From NCBI RefSeq assembly GCF_034670185.1, contig NZ_JAXMNY010000002.1:186001-250000 (forward strand): DNA of 64,000 nucleotides, given 5' to 3'. The stretch comes from Nisaea sp. GTDB lineage: Bacteria; Pseudomonadota; Alphaproteobacteria; Thalassobaculales; Thalassobaculaceae. Shown here piece by piece: positions 16,193-24,968 of this stretch; position 1 is the stretch's first letter, and every line of letters starts with the position of its first letter. The notes under the pieces were generated by a model. It saw only the letters and a program-made list of their open reading frames with translations. It made no database searches and was not told the origin of the DNA. A program made the translations under genes and the position numbers.

Positions 16193-17482
16193 ATGCGAAC
16201 GAAATCACTGGCAAAAATGGCGGTTGCGGCCTTCGCAATCGCAGGCGGTCTTTCCGCCGCGACGGTCCAAGCAGACGACATGAGCGCGAAGAAAGACATC
16301 ATCAAAACCTATTCAAACATCGCGGCCGCCGCCTACGGGGACTCCCTGGCTGGCGCCAAGAAACTCCAGAGCGCTATCGCAGCGCTCGTCGCCAAGCCGA
16401 CTGACGCTACCTTGAACGGTGCCCGCAGCGCCTGGATCGAGGCCCGCGAGCCTTATCAGCAGACCGAGGCTTATCGCTTCGGCAATGCCATCGTGGACGA
16501 TTGGGAAGGCAAGGTGAATGCCTGGCCGCTGGATGAAGGCCTGATCGACTACGTGCAGACCGACATCTACGGCGCCGAGTCGGATGGTAACCCCTATTAT
16601 ACCGCCAATGTGATCGCCAACCCGAAGCCGACCATCGCCGGAAAGGTGCTGGACGCCACGAATATCGACCGATCGCTCGTCCGGTCGCTGCATGAGATCG
16701 ACGAGATCGAGTCCAATGTCGCGACCGGCTATCACGCCATCGAATTCCTGCTCTGGGGCCAGGATCTGAACGGCACCGGGCCTGGCGCCGGCACCCGTCC
16801 GGCCTCGGATTTCGATACGAATAACTGCACCAACGGGAACTGCGCGCGTCGCGCTGCCTACCTCACCACAGCGACCGACATGCTCGTCGATGAACTGGCA
16901 TGGATGACGGCACAGTGGGCCGATGGTGGCGCCGCGCGCACCGGCCTTGTCGATGGAGACGCAGACAAGGGCATTGCCACCATTCTTACCGGCATGGGCA
17001 GCCTCTCTTACGGCGAGCTGGCCGGCGAACGGATGAAGCTCGGCCTGATGCTGCACGATCCCGAGGAAGAGCATGACTGCTTCAGCGATAACACCCATCG
17101 CTCGCACTACAACGACGCCCTCGGTATCCGGAACGTTTATCTCGGCGAATACAAGCGGACCGACGGGTCTGTCGTGAAAGGTGCGAGCCTCTCCGCTTTC
17201 GTCTCCGGCAAGGACAGCAGCGCGGACAAGGAACTGCGCGCCGCTCTCGATGCCACCATGAACAAGATGACCTCCCTCTCCGACACTGCGGAAAAAGGGG
17301 AGCGTTATGACCAAATGCTTGCGGAAGGAAACACACGGGGGAACGAGATCGTTCAGGCCGCTGTGGATGCCCTTACCGTGCAAACCAGGTCGATCGAGCG
17401 CGTCGTCGCAGCGCTCGGTCTGTCAGCCCTCGAATTTGAAGGCTCTGACAGTCTAGACAATCCGGGGGCTGTTTTTCAGTAA
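16193..17482 (+). CDS. Imelysin family periplasmic iron-uptake protein 1
   Basis: A 429-aa secreted protein. Residues 1-27 form a signal peptide ending near VQADD. The mature part is an imelysin (peptidase M75-like) domain with the conserved GxHxxE motif as GYHAIEFLLWGQD, H181 and E184. Members such as EfeO, IrpA and ICMP bind iron in the periplasm; peptidase activity is doubtful. It heads a run of iron-linked genes and lies behind a Fur-like box. ATG at 16193 has GGAG upstream. A strong terminator follows its stop, so it may be expressed above the rest of the operon. Confidence 0.88.
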   Translation: MRTKSLAKMAVAAFAIAGGLSAATVQADDMSAKKDIIKTYSNIAAAAYGDSLAGAKKLQSAIAALVAKPTDATLNGARSAWIEAREPYQQTEAYRFGNAIVDDWEGKVNAWPLDEGLIDYVQTDIYGAESDGNPYYTANVIANPKPTIAGKVLDATNIDRSLVRSLHEIDEIESNVATGYHAIEFLLWGQDLNGTGPGAGTRPASDFDTNNCTNGNCARRAAYLTTATDMLVDELAWMTAQWADGGAARTGLVDGDADKGIATILTGMGSLSYGELAGERMKLGLMLHDPEEEHDCFSDNTHRSHYNDALGIRNVYLGEYKRTDGSVVKGASLSAFVSGKDSSADKELRAALDATMNKMTSLSDTAEKGERYDQMLAEGNTRGNEIVQAAVDALTVQTRSIERVVAALGLSALEFEGSDSLDNPGAVFQ

Positions 17483-17515
17483 CCGGTGCGGCACCAGCAT
17501 ATCTCTCCCACTCAA

Positions 17516-17545
17516 AGGGGACGGCTCACGCCGTCCCCTCTTTTC
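17516..17545 (+). terminator. Intrinsic terminator or attenuator inside iron locus
   Basis: A perfect 10-bp stem AGGGGACGGC / GCCGTCCCCT (17516-17525 and 17530-17539) with a TCAC loop, followed by CTTTTC. It lies between the first imelysin and the di-heme oxidoreductase and would give partial read-through. Confidence 0.85.
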
Positions 17546-17593
17546 TGTTCGAGTTTCTATTCCAGTCGGGCCACTTTGCGCTAGAACCGGATC

Positions 17594-19093
17594 ATGCTGA
17601 ACCGACCAAGACTATTGTCCTGCGCGCTGCTTATCTACTGCACCTGCCTGTCCATCGCTTTTGCGGAGACGGAACAGGACCGTATTGCCAGGATCACTGC
17701 GCCAACTTCCGATTTCTCCAAACCGGAGAAGTACGAGATCATGCAGGCTGGCGCCGCCACACACCGGAAACGGATCAACGGCGACGCCTTCTCCCATCCC
17801 TCCGCGAACATGGCCTTCGACCGCCGGCTCTATTTCGAGCTCGGGGACGGTATTTTCAAAAAGATGTGGGTCAGCTCGCCCGCCAGCACTAAATCCTCGG
17901 ACGGTCTGGGGCCGCTCTACAATGCGCGATCCTGCCAGCGCTGCCATCTGAAAGACGGGCGCGGTGACGCGCCGGACGGCCTGCAGGCCGAAAGCGGCTC
18001 GGTCGCCCTGCTGCTCCGCCTCAGCATCCCGCCACAAAACGACGAAGATCATGCCAGGCTAGATTCGGGTGCGGCGACTTCCATTCCCGATCCCATCTAC
18101 GGCGGGCAGCTGCAAAACTTCGCAACACCGGGCCAAACGGCGGAAGCAGCCGTCACCGTGAATTACGAGGAAATCCCTGTGCCCCTGTCTGATGGCACAG
18201 TCGTCTCCCTTCGCAAGCCGGTGATCGCCCTTAGCGCGTTGGGCTACGGCCCTCTCCGGGACGACCTGATGATCTCCCCGCGCATTGCCTCTCCGATGAT
18301 CGGACTCGGCATGCTCGAGGCTCTTGCGGTTGAAGACATCCTGAGCTGGGCCGACCCCGATGATCGCGACGATGACGGCATTTCAGGACGTGGCAACCGG
18401 ATTAACAGCAAACTGGCCCAGGAAGTGATGCTTGGCCGGTTTGGCTGGAAAGCCAATCAGGCGACCCTCAAGGATCAGGTTACCGATGCCTTCTCCGGCG
18501 ACATCGGAATTTCCTCCAGCCTTCACCCGGGGAATGCCGGTGATTGCACACCGGCCCAGATAAACTGCATCAACGCCCCGGACGGCGGAGACGCAAAAAG
18601 CGGCAATGTGGAAATCAACGATCATCTGCTGGACCTCGTGACCTTCTACAGCCGCAACCTCGCAGTCCCGGCCCGACGAGACGTCAGCAATCCCGGCGTG
18701 CTGGCCGGCAAGAAAGTATTCTACGAAGCGGGCTGCATTGCCTGCCATCGGCCCAAATTCGTCACCCCGCGCGACCCTCTGCGGCCGGAACAATCCTTTC
18801 AGTTGATCTGGCCATACACAGACATGTTGCTGCACGATATGGGGGACGGGTTGGCCGACAACCGACCTGACGGATTTGCCGATGGCCAAGAATGGCGTAC
18901 GCCGCCGCTCTGGGGCATCGGCCTGACAAAAACCGTCAGCGGACACACGAACTTTCTGCACGATGGCCGCGCTCGCAGCCTGCTTGAAGCCATTCTCTGG
19001 CATGGCGGCGAAGCGAACGACGCACGTAACCGGGTAATCGCCCTCCCGACCGGGGATCGCGAGAACCTTCTCCGTTTTCTCAACTCGCTTTAG
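17594..19093 (+). CDS. Di-heme oxidoreductase family protein (thiol oxidoreductase)
   Basis: A 499-aa periplasmic protein with a signal peptide (about residues 1-24). Two covalent heme sites are visible: CQRCH at 114-118 and CIACH at 381-385. The fold is the di-haem oxidoreductase family (DHOR, once DUF1111), related to bacterial peroxidases. In imelysin loci it is thought to change iron redox state for uptake; this role is inference from context. It begins 111 nt after the first imelysin and is followed within 10 nt by the second. Confidence 0.88.
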   Translation: MLNRPRLLSCALLIYCTCLSIAFAETEQDRIARITAPTSDFSKPEKYEIMQAGAATHRKRINGDAFSHPSANMAFDRRLYFELGDGIFKKMWVSSPASTKSSDGLGPLYNARSCQRCHLKDGRGDAPDGLQAESGSVALLLRLSIPPQNDEDHARLDSGAATSIPDPIYGGQLQNFATPGQTAEAAVTVNYEEIPVPLSDGTVVSLRKPVIALSALGYGPLRDDLMISPRIASPMIGLGMLEALAVEDILSWADPDDRDDDGISGRGNRINSKLAQEVMLGRFGWKANQATLKDQVTDAFSGDIGISSSLHPGNAGDCTPAQINCINAPDGGDAKSGNVEINDHLLDLVTFYSRNLAVPARRDVSNPGVLAGKKVFYEAGCIACHRPKFVTPRDPLRPEQSFQLIWPYTDMLLHDMGDGLADNRPDGFADGQEWRTPPLWGIGLTKTVSGHTNFLHDGRARSLLEAILWHGGEANDARNRVIALPTGDRENLLRFLNSL

Positions 19094-19103
19094 GCGACAC
19101 GCC

Positions 19104-20198
19104 ATGCAACGCATATTGATCCTGTTGGTTTCCTTCCTGGCAATTTCAGCCGCAGGGCCAGCCGGACCGACGCATGCGGCTGATGTGGACGAGACCTTCA
19201 GGGCGATCACGAAAGCGAGCGTCTTCGATCACATCATCCCGCGTTATGAACATCTCGCCACCGCCGGAGCCGGGCTTGAAGCTGCCGCAACGACCTACTG
19301 CCAGGACCGCACGGCGCAGAGCTTCACCGCCCTCGACAGCGCTTTCCGGAGCTACTGGCTCACCTGGGCAGGCATCCGGCATATCCAGTTCGGCCCGGTG
19401 CAGATCGAGAACCGGGGATTCCGCATCCAGTTCTGGCCTGATTTCCGGAACAAGATCGGCAAACAGCTGTCCCGGGTACTCGCGGCGGAAAACAGCATTG
19501 CGCTCGAGAAAACGACCTTCGCCAAAACCAGCATCGCGGTTCAGGGCCTCCCGGCTCTGGAGCGGCTGCTGGTTGACGGGCATGCGGGATTTGCCGGCTC
19601 CAAAGGCTCTTTCAAATGCGCCCTGACGGAGACGATCGCCAGCAATCTCGCCACCATGGCCAAAGGCATTGCCGCCGACTGGAACCCGACCGACGGCTAC
19701 GCGCATACAGTTGCCATGGCAGGCACGGAGGACAGCCTCTATTCGGAAGCCTACGAGGTACCGGTCGAGCTGTTGCAAAGCCTGCTCGGTGAGCTGGAAG
19801 CAAGCCACGACGTGCGGCTCGGACGGCCGCTTGGCTCCGAGGTGGACAAGGCCCGCCCGAAACTGGCCGAAGCCTGGCGCAGCGGCCTGTCCAAAGCCAT
19901 TCTTGTCGAGTCTCTGAAAGGCGCGGGGGATTTGTATCGGAACGGCGGGTTCGACCAGGCTCTGCGGGAGGTTGGAGAGATCGCGCTCGCCGACCGGATA
20001 ACGGCCGGCTTCCAGACAGTGGTCGCTCAGGCCACCGCACTCGACGGCTCTCTTTATGATGCTTTCACAGCGCCGGAGCGGCGCGACGCATTACGGGCAC
20101 TCCGCGCGGACCTGAAAACGCTGACAGGCCTGCTCGGCACCGAGCTTGCGCTTGCCCTCGATATCTCGCCCGGTTTCAACAGCCGGGACGGAGACTGA
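19104..20198 (+). CDS. Imelysin family protein 2
   Basis: A 364-aa secreted protein, signal peptide about 1-24 (ILILLVSFLAISAAGPAG region). The mature part matches the shorter imelysin-like group: FDHIIPRYEHLATAG at the start and W-x-x-W-x-G-I-R-H-I-Q-F-G-P-V, then alpha-helical bundle sequence. The first imelysin's GxHxxE motif is not evident here; instead GLPALERLLVDG occupies the comparable place, so the metal site differs. It follows the di-heme gene by 10 nt and precedes the DUF1513 gene by 5 nt. Confidence 0.82.
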   Translation: MQRILILLVSFLAISAAGPAGPTHAADVDETFRAITKASVFDHIIPRYEHLATAGAGLEAAATTYCQDRTAQSFTALDSAFRSYWLTWAGIRHIQFGPVQIENRGFRIQFWPDFRNKIGKQLSRVLAAENSIALEKTTFAKTSIAVQGLPALERLLVDGHAGFAGSKGSFKCALTETIASNLATMAKGIAADWNPTDGYAHTVAMAGTEDSLYSEAYEVPVELLQSLLGELEASHDVRLGRPLGSEVDKARPKLAEAWRSGLSKAILVESLKGAGDLYRNGGFDQALREVGEIALADRITAGFQTVVAQATALDGSLYDAFTAPERRDALRALRADLKTLTGLLGTELALALDISPGFNSRDGD

Positions 20199-20203
20199 TT
20201 ACC

Positions 20204-21331
20204 ATGATCACACGCAGAACCCTGATTGCGGGCCTCGTCGCCTCCGGGGCAACGTCCCTGGTCTCCGCCCCGCTCACCGCTGGTCAGGCCGATGACCTCC
20301 TGCTGATGTCCTGCGCCCGGAAGTCCGATGGAAGCTTCGTCCTGGTCGGCTTCACCGAGAACGGCTCGGTTCCGTTCGAGTTGCCGCTGCCCGGCCGTGG
20401 CCACGCCACGACCATCTCACCGGACGGCAAGACTGCGGTCCATATGGCCCGTCGACCAGGTCGCTTCATGCTGATCGCGGACCTTGAGACCGGCGCCTTG
20501 AAGGATCTGGTGAACGCGCCGGAAGGCCGCCATTTCTACGGTCACGCCGGGTTCTCCCCGGACGGCCGCCTGCTCTTCACCACCGAGAACGACTTCGACA
20601 ATGCGAAGGGCGCCATCGGCATCTGGACCGTCGGCGCACGTTATGAGCGGGTCGGCGAATGGAACAGCCACGGTATCGGCCCGCACGATCTCAGCCTGAT
20701 GCCCGACGGCACGACCATGGTCATCGCCAATGGCGGTATCCTGACCCACCCGGACAGCGGCCGTGCCAAGCTCAACATCCCCGACATGAAACCCAGCCTG
20801 GTCTTTCTCGACGCTCGGGATGGCAGCTTCATCCGCAAAATCGAACTGCCGACGGAGCTGCACAAGAACAGTATCCGTCACCTCGATACCGGACCTGACG
20901 GCACCGTGCTGTTCGGCATGCAGTATCAGGGCGATGTCTCCGATGCGCCGCCGCTTGTCGGTCTGATCGGGCGTGATGGGAAGAGCGATTTATTCGATCC
21001 GCCTGAAACCCAGTCGGCGGGACTCAAGGGGTATTGCGCCGACGTCGCCATAGATGCGAGCGGCAAGTTCGGCGCCAGCACCTTCCCGCGCGGCGACCGG
21101 ATCGCCATCTGGTCGATCCCGGACGGCAAACTGGTGTCTTTCAACGGCGCGCGCGACAGCGCCGGTGTTGCGGCCGGGCCTCATCCGGGCGGGTTCCGCT
21201 TCTCCACCGGTTTCGGCAAACTCCTCTCCCGCATAGCCGACCCTTCCGCACATGTTACAGAAGGCCACACCCAACGATTTGCCGGATTGGCATTCGACAA
21301 CCATATGACTGTACTGGAGCGGCCTCTATAG
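20204..21331 (+). CDS. DUF1513 beta-propeller protein, Tat-type signal
   Basis: A 375-aa protein with an N-terminal twin arginine (MITRRTLIAGLVASG), suggesting Tat export. The rest is repeated strands with GRGHATTISPDGKTAVHMARRPGR, GHAGFSPDGRLLFTTENDFDNAKG and NSHGIGPHDLSLMPDG, typical of a seven-bladed propeller of the DUF1513 family. It is regularly the last gene of imelysin/di-heme loci. Its role in iron handling is unknown. It lies 5 nt after the second imelysin, so translational coupling is likely. Confidence 0.87.
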   Translation: MITRRTLIAGLVASGATSLVSAPLTAGQADDLLLMSCARKSDGSFVLVGFTENGSVPFELPLPGRGHATTISPDGKTAVHMARRPGRFMLIADLETGALKDLVNAPEGRHFYGHAGFSPDGRLLFTTENDFDNAKGAIGIWTVGARYERVGEWNSHGIGPHDLSLMPDGTTMVIANGGILTHPDSGRAKLNIPDMKPSLVFLDARDGSFIRKIELPTELHKNSIRHLDTGPDGTVLFGMQYQGDVSDAPPLVGLIGRDGKSDLFDPPETQSAGLKGYCADVAIDASGKFGASTFPRGDRIAIWSIPDGKLVSFNGARDSAGVAAGPHPGGFRFSTGFGKLLSRIADPSAHVTEGHTQRFAGLAFDNHMTVLERPL

Positions 21332-21452
21332 AGGCTGTCCTGGTGCAACAACCGGTGCGACAGTTCGGCGGCTGTGTCTGATCTTCGCAACCCGGTATAA
21401 GTAAAAACAACAGATCGTCGACCTAGAACGACTGACTAATTTGGAGAGAGTA

Positions 21453-21836
21453 ATGCTGCGTAAAGTCGCTATGACTGCCGTCCTCCTCGCCCTGTCCGTA
21501 AGCCCGGCACTGGCCGAAGGCGATGCCGCGAAGGGCGAGAAAGTCTTCCGGAAATGCAAAGCCTGTCATGTCGTCGACAAGGAAAAGAATCGGGTCGGCC
21601 CGCATCTTGTCGGCATCATGGGCCGTTCCGCCGCAGGCGTTGAAAAATTCAAATATTCCAAGGCAATGAAAGCCAAGGCCGCAGAAGGCTTGGTATGGGA
21701 TGAAGCCAGCCTTGCGGAGTTTCTGAAGGCTCCGAAAAAATATCTCAAGGGCACAAAAATGGCATTTGTCGGTCTGAAAAAGCAGGACGATATCGACAAC
21801 GTCATCGCCTACATCAAAGCCGAGAGCAGCAAGTAA
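21453..21836 (+). CDS. Class I c-type cytochrome (cytochrome c2-like)
   Basis: A 127-aa soluble periplasmic electron carrier. Signal peptide about 1-21 (ending SPALA). Heme attachment motif CKACH at 35-39; the distal ligand is probably the methionine in GTKMAFVGL. RVGPHLVGIMGRSAG-like and FLKAPKKYLKGTKM segments match mitochondrial-type cytochrome c2. The start at 21453 follows GGAGAG with a 4-5 nt gap; the earlier in-frame codon at 21441 lies upstream of that site. It may serve the iron locus or general respiration. Confidence 0.9.
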   Translation: MLRKVAMTAVLLALSVSPALAEGDAAKGEKVFRKCKACHVVDKEKNRVGPHLVGIMGRSAAGVEKFKYSKAMKAKAAEGLVWDEASLAEFLKAPKKYLKGTKMAFVGLKKQDDIDNVIAYIKAESSK

Positions 21837-21859
21837 GACGCCTGACCACGATAACTGCG

Positions 21860-21884
21860 CCGCGCACCGGGAACTGGTGCGCGG
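21860..21884. terminator. GC-rich hairpin between convergent genes
   Basis: CCGCGCACC (21860-21868) pairs with GGTGCGCGG (21876-21884) over a 7-nt loop, exactly between the convergent cytochrome c and ChaN genes. T-runs are poor on both sides, so efficiency is uncertain. Confidence 0.5.
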
Positions 21885-22859
21885 TCAGTTCTTGGTGAAG
21901 GCTTTGAACCGGGCTTCCAGATCCGCGCAGTAATCCTTGTCCGGCTGCGCCGGGTCCGTGTACCAGACATAATCGAACCTGCTGGCCGGAACCGCATGTT
22001 CCTCACCGGCCCAGACAATTTCCAGATCGCCTTCCAGCAGACCAATTGACGCTATGTTTTTGCCGCCGAACCGCTGTTCAAGGTGAAAACCCGCGCCAGT
22101 ATCGCGGCGCGCATGCTGGCCTCCGGCGATCAGCACAGCACCATCGGCCATCACCGCCGATCGCACCATCGCCTCCGCCAGACTGGCATCCCGGGCGATC
22201 TGCACGGCGACCATCGGAGAGAGCTTCGTCTTGGGAATGAGCCCGCAATGGCCGCGATAAACCGCATCCAGAAGCATCTCCATGACCCGCTCCGGAACGG
22301 GCTCGTCCAGCCGGAGTGTCTTGCCGAGATCGGTTTCCGCCAGATCGTCCCGGCTGATGGCCCGGACCGTCTCTGAATCCAGATTACCGGCGATTATCGG
22401 CAGACCCGCTGCCAGTGCCTGCGCCGCGATCGGCCGATAGAATTGCCAGTCGGGCCAGCCGGTCTCAGCCCAACCGACGGCATCCGCAAACGCGTCCGCA
22501 TCGGTACCACCCGCCTCCAGGAAATCATCAATCGCGGACTGCTTGCCGCGCCCGATCATCTCCCAGACCAGGGCTGGCTTGCGCCCGGCCGCGATCATCC
22601 GGCGGAGAATTTCGGCCTGGATTTGGTGATGCTCCGGGTTGTCGTGCTTCTCGCCAAGGAGCACGAAGCGCCGGTCCACGAGATCTGTCGCCAGGCGATC
22701 CAATGACAGCGGCTCACCCGTCGCCGTTTCAAACAGGGCGGGCGGCGGCGAGGCAGCGGCCGGAGCAGCAACCGAAAGGGCTGCGACGCCGACGATCAGG
22801 GCAACGCCCAGAACGCCGCGCCACCGCCCGGTAAAATGTGAGGTGTGGGATATGGCCAT
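21885..22859 (-). CDS. ChaN family heme/iron-regulated protein
   Basis: A 324-aa protein of the ChaN-like (haem-binding uptake) family. N-terminal signal peptide/anchor about residues 12-37. Family motifs: VLLGEKHDNPEHHQIQAEIL at about 67-86, PALVWEMIGRGKQ, LPIIAGNLDSE, GHCGLIP and AVLIAGGQHARRDTGAG. Related ChaN proteins bind two hemes and are iron-regulated. The ATG at 22859 shares one base with the upstream gene's TGA (TGATG), indicating coupling; the TTG at 22862 is less likely. It faces the iron locus, in keeping with a shared theme. Confidence 0.83.
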   Translation of the reverse strand: MAISHTSHFTGRWRGVLGVALIVGVAALSVAAPAAASPPPALFETATGEPLSLDRLATDLVDRRFVLLGEKHDNPEHHQIQAEILRRMIAAGRKPALVWEMIGRGKQSAIDDFLEAGGTDADAFADAVGWAETGWPDWQFYRPIAAQALAAGLPIIAGNLDSETVRAISRDDLAETDLGKTLRLDEPVPERVMEMLLDAVYRGHCGLIPKTKLSPMVAVQIARDASLAEAMVRSAVMADGAVLIAGGQHARRDTGAGFHLEQRFGGKNIASIGLLEGDLEIVWAGEEHAVPASRFDYVWYTDPAQPDKDYCADLEARFKAFTKN

Positions 22860-23383
22860 CAATCAAACAGGCTGTCGATCGCGCCCTGGTCCATGATGTC
22901 GTCGATCTCAGCCTGGTCGTAGCGCGGCACTGCGCCGTTAATCACGCCGGAGATCTGCTCCAGCGTCAGTCTGACCTCGCGCACCTTCGCCATCGTCTGA
23001 TTTCGGAACTCATCCTCGGGCACCGCTCCGTTCAGCTTCTTCAGCAAATCCCTTGTCGCGAAGATCTGTTCGTTCGCCGATGCCACCAGATCCTCGAAGG
23101 CCTGGGTATATTCGTGCGGAGCGTTTTCATAAGCCCAGATCGCCAGTTCCTTGTCAGAGAATCCGCTAGCCGCGAAATGCTCGATATAGGTCGCCGGTTT
23201 CCATTCATCGACATCCTCAAGCATCTCCGGCATATCCGGGACGAGCTCAAGCAACATCACCACTTCATTGAAATGGTTCAGGTAATCAGTCGCAAGCAGG
23301 GAGGTCTCGTTGATATTGGTTCCCCGGACCAGCAACCTGTATGTCTTGGTAAGGCGAGGCTGTGTCTCCATCGCGACAACCAT
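22859..23383 (-). CDS. Acidic helical protein of unknown function, coupled to chaN-like gene
   Basis: A 174-aa protein I do not recognise. It is acidic and predicted mainly helical, with no signal peptide, cysteine motif or membrane segment. Notable segments: NINETSLLATDYLNHFNEVVMLLE, which reads like an iron- or substrate-binding helix, and the highly acidic C-terminus YDQAEIDDIMDQGAID. Two ATGs, 23383 and 23371, are possible; the first has GGGGA upstream. Its stop overlaps the ChaN start by one base, so the two are made together. An AT-rich region of 120 nt upstream probably holds the promoter. Confidence 0.65.
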   Translation of the reverse strand: MVVAMETQPRLTKTYRLLVRGTNINETSLLATDYLNHFNEVVMLLELVPDMPEMLEDVDEWKPATYIEHFAASGFSDKELAIWAYENAPHEYTQAFEDLVASANEQIFATRDLLKKLNGAVPEDEFRNQTMAKVREVRLTLEQISGVINGAVPRYDQAEIDDIMDQGAIDSLFD

Positions 23384-23504
23384 ACCGCATTCCCCAAACG
23401 TTTTAGACCCAATTCTATGACATATACCTGCAACTCCTTAAAATTGCGTATATTTTTAGATAATTAATGATGTTTCGATGGGCTTCCGGCGAATCTATGG
23501 AAAT

Positions 23505-24389
23505 TCAGCCCGCGAGGTCGAAGCCGCTCAGCTTGTCTGGATTGCGCATGACCATGATCTCCGAGATCCACTGGTCAGCATTCACCCGGAATGTCACGAC
23601 AGCATGCGCGGCGGGGCCGTCCCGGACGATCAGGGCAAGCTGCGCATTGATCTCCGCCACCGTGATGGAATAGCCGGACCAGAATTTCGGCAACGCCCTG
23701 GTAACAAAGGTGAGTATCCGTTCCGCCCCTTTGACAGGCCCAAGAATTGACACCGCCTTGCCCCCGCTGTCAGCTGTCAAAATTGCGTCGCGCGCCAGCA
23801 ACCCGGCGAGGTCGTCCGCAGCTCCAGTCCGCAACGCGGTCTGGAAGGCATCGATCAGGCATTGCTGCAGATCCCTCGGGGCAGGCTTGGTATTACCCGC
23901 CTGCCTGACATTGACCCGCGCCCGGGAGACCAGCTTGCGGCAGGCCGCCTCGGAGGTCGCGAGTTGCCCCGCGATTTCCGCATACTCCATCGCGAACACA
24001 TCGTGCAGCACGAAAGCCGCCCGCTCTTTCGGCGTCAGCCTCTCCATCACAAGCAGGAAGGCCATGGTCACGCTCTCGCTGACCATGAGATCCGTTTCCG
24101 GCGTGGCGCTTTCCCCGGTTGCCATCGGCTCCGGCAGCCAGTAGCCGACATAATCCGTCCGGCTTCGCCGCGCCGATTTCAACACATCGAGAGAACGCCG
24201 CGTGCAAACCGACGTCAGCCAGGCACGAGGCTGCTCGATCACATCACGATCAGTCCCGCTCCAGGCCAGGAAGGTGTCCTGCACGACATCTTCCGCTTCG
24301 GCGCGGGAGCCAAGCAGACGGTAGGCGAGGCCGATCAGCATCGGCCGCGCCTGCTCGAACTCACGAATGTGATGCCCGTTCTGTGTCAT
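23505..24389 (-). CDS. ECF41-type RNA polymerase sigma factor with SnoaL-like C-terminal domain
   Basis: A 294-aa extracytoplasmic-function sigma factor. Sigma2: MLIGLAYRLLGSRAEAEDVVQDTFLAW at about 18-44; sigma4: LTPKERAAFVLHDVFAMEYAEIA near 120-142. The linker has WLPEP, and the C-terminal ~100-residue extension has DSGGK (for DGGGK) and NPDKL, three landmarks of the ECF41 group, where the extension controls activity in place of an anti-sigma factor. Its ATG at 24389 shares one base with the stop of the upstream CMD-like gene. The promoter upstream of that gene matches ECF41, so it is likely autoregulated. Confidence 0.9.
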   Translation of the reverse strand: MTQNGHHIREFEQARPMLIGLAYRLLGSRAEAEDVVQDTFLAWSGTDRDVIEQPRAWLTSVCTRRSLDVLKSARRSRTDYVGYWLPEPMATGESATPETDLMVSESVTMAFLLVMERLTPKERAAFVLHDVFAMEYAEIAGQLATSEAACRKLVSRARVNVRQAGNTKPAPRDLQQCLIDAFQTALRTGAADDLAGLLARDAILTADSGGKAVSILGPVKGAERILTFVTRALPKFWSGYSITVAEINAQLALIVRDGPAAHAVVTFRVNADQWISEIMVMRNPDKLSGFDLAG

Positions 24390-24820
24390 CAATGCTGCGA
24401 GACCTGAATGCGGTTCCAGAGATTGATCATGGCAATGATTGCGGTCAGCGTCGAAATATCCTTATCCGAAAAATGCTTCCGGAGCTCTTGCCGCAAGGGG
24501 CCAAGATCCGCCACAGGATCGAGCACTGTCAGAGCCTCGGTCCAGGCCAGCGCCGCCTTCTCCCCGTCGGAGAAAACCCCAACATGCCGCCAGACGATCA
24601 GACGGTCTATCCGGTCCTGGGTCTCACCATCCTGGCGCGCCTCGTCGATATGCATCTTCACACAGAATGCGCACTGATTGATCTGCGAGGCACGGAGCTT
24701 CACCAGATGATGAAGCAGCTTGTCGAATCCAGTTTCGGCGATACTCGCCTCTACCGCTTCCAGCTTGCCGAGAATGGCCTCGGCGTTGGCGTAAAGGTTC
24801 ACGGGTCCGGTGGCTGCCAT
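24389..24820 (-). CDS. Carboxymuconolactone decarboxylase/AhpD-like protein
   Basis: A 143-aa protein of the CMD/AhpD family: helical, with redox motif C50-A-F-C53 followed by H57 in QCAFCVKMHIDEAR. Such proteins act as disulfide-based peroxidatic or thiol-transfer partners in homo-oligomers. A CMD gene next to an ECF41 sigma gene is the conserved arrangement of this group and is usually the main sigma target. Start at 24820 has GGAG 6 nt upstream; a more distal in-frame start at 24862 would overlap the -10 region. Confidence 0.88.
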   Translation of the reverse strand: MAATGPVNLYANAEAILGKLEAVEASIAETGFDKLLHHLVKLRASQINQCAFCVKMHIDEARQDGETQDRIDRLIVWRHVGVFSDGEKAALAWTEALTVLDPVADLGPLRQELRKHFSDKDISTLTAIIAMINLWNRIQVSQH

Positions 24821-24862
24821 GTCTATCTCCTGCGTGGCGTTGCAATGTGCTTTCACAGACAT

Positions 24863-24889
24863 GTCGAGCCAGCGCTCTCCGCTGTGACA
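24863..24889 (-). promoter_or_regulatory. ECF41-type promoter
   Basis: On the minus strand TGTCACA (24889-24883) is followed after exactly 16 nt by CGAC (24866-24863), matching the reported ECF41 pattern TGTCACA-N16-CGTC at all but one base. It lies 42 nt before the CMD-like start and would drive the CMD-sigma operon. Confidence 0.8.
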
Positions 24890-24968
24890 TAGGCCTCACA
24901 AAAATTGTCCCGCACCATTGCGACAGCAGGGCTGGAAGTCAGCGGATCAACAGGTTAGCTTGCGCTTT

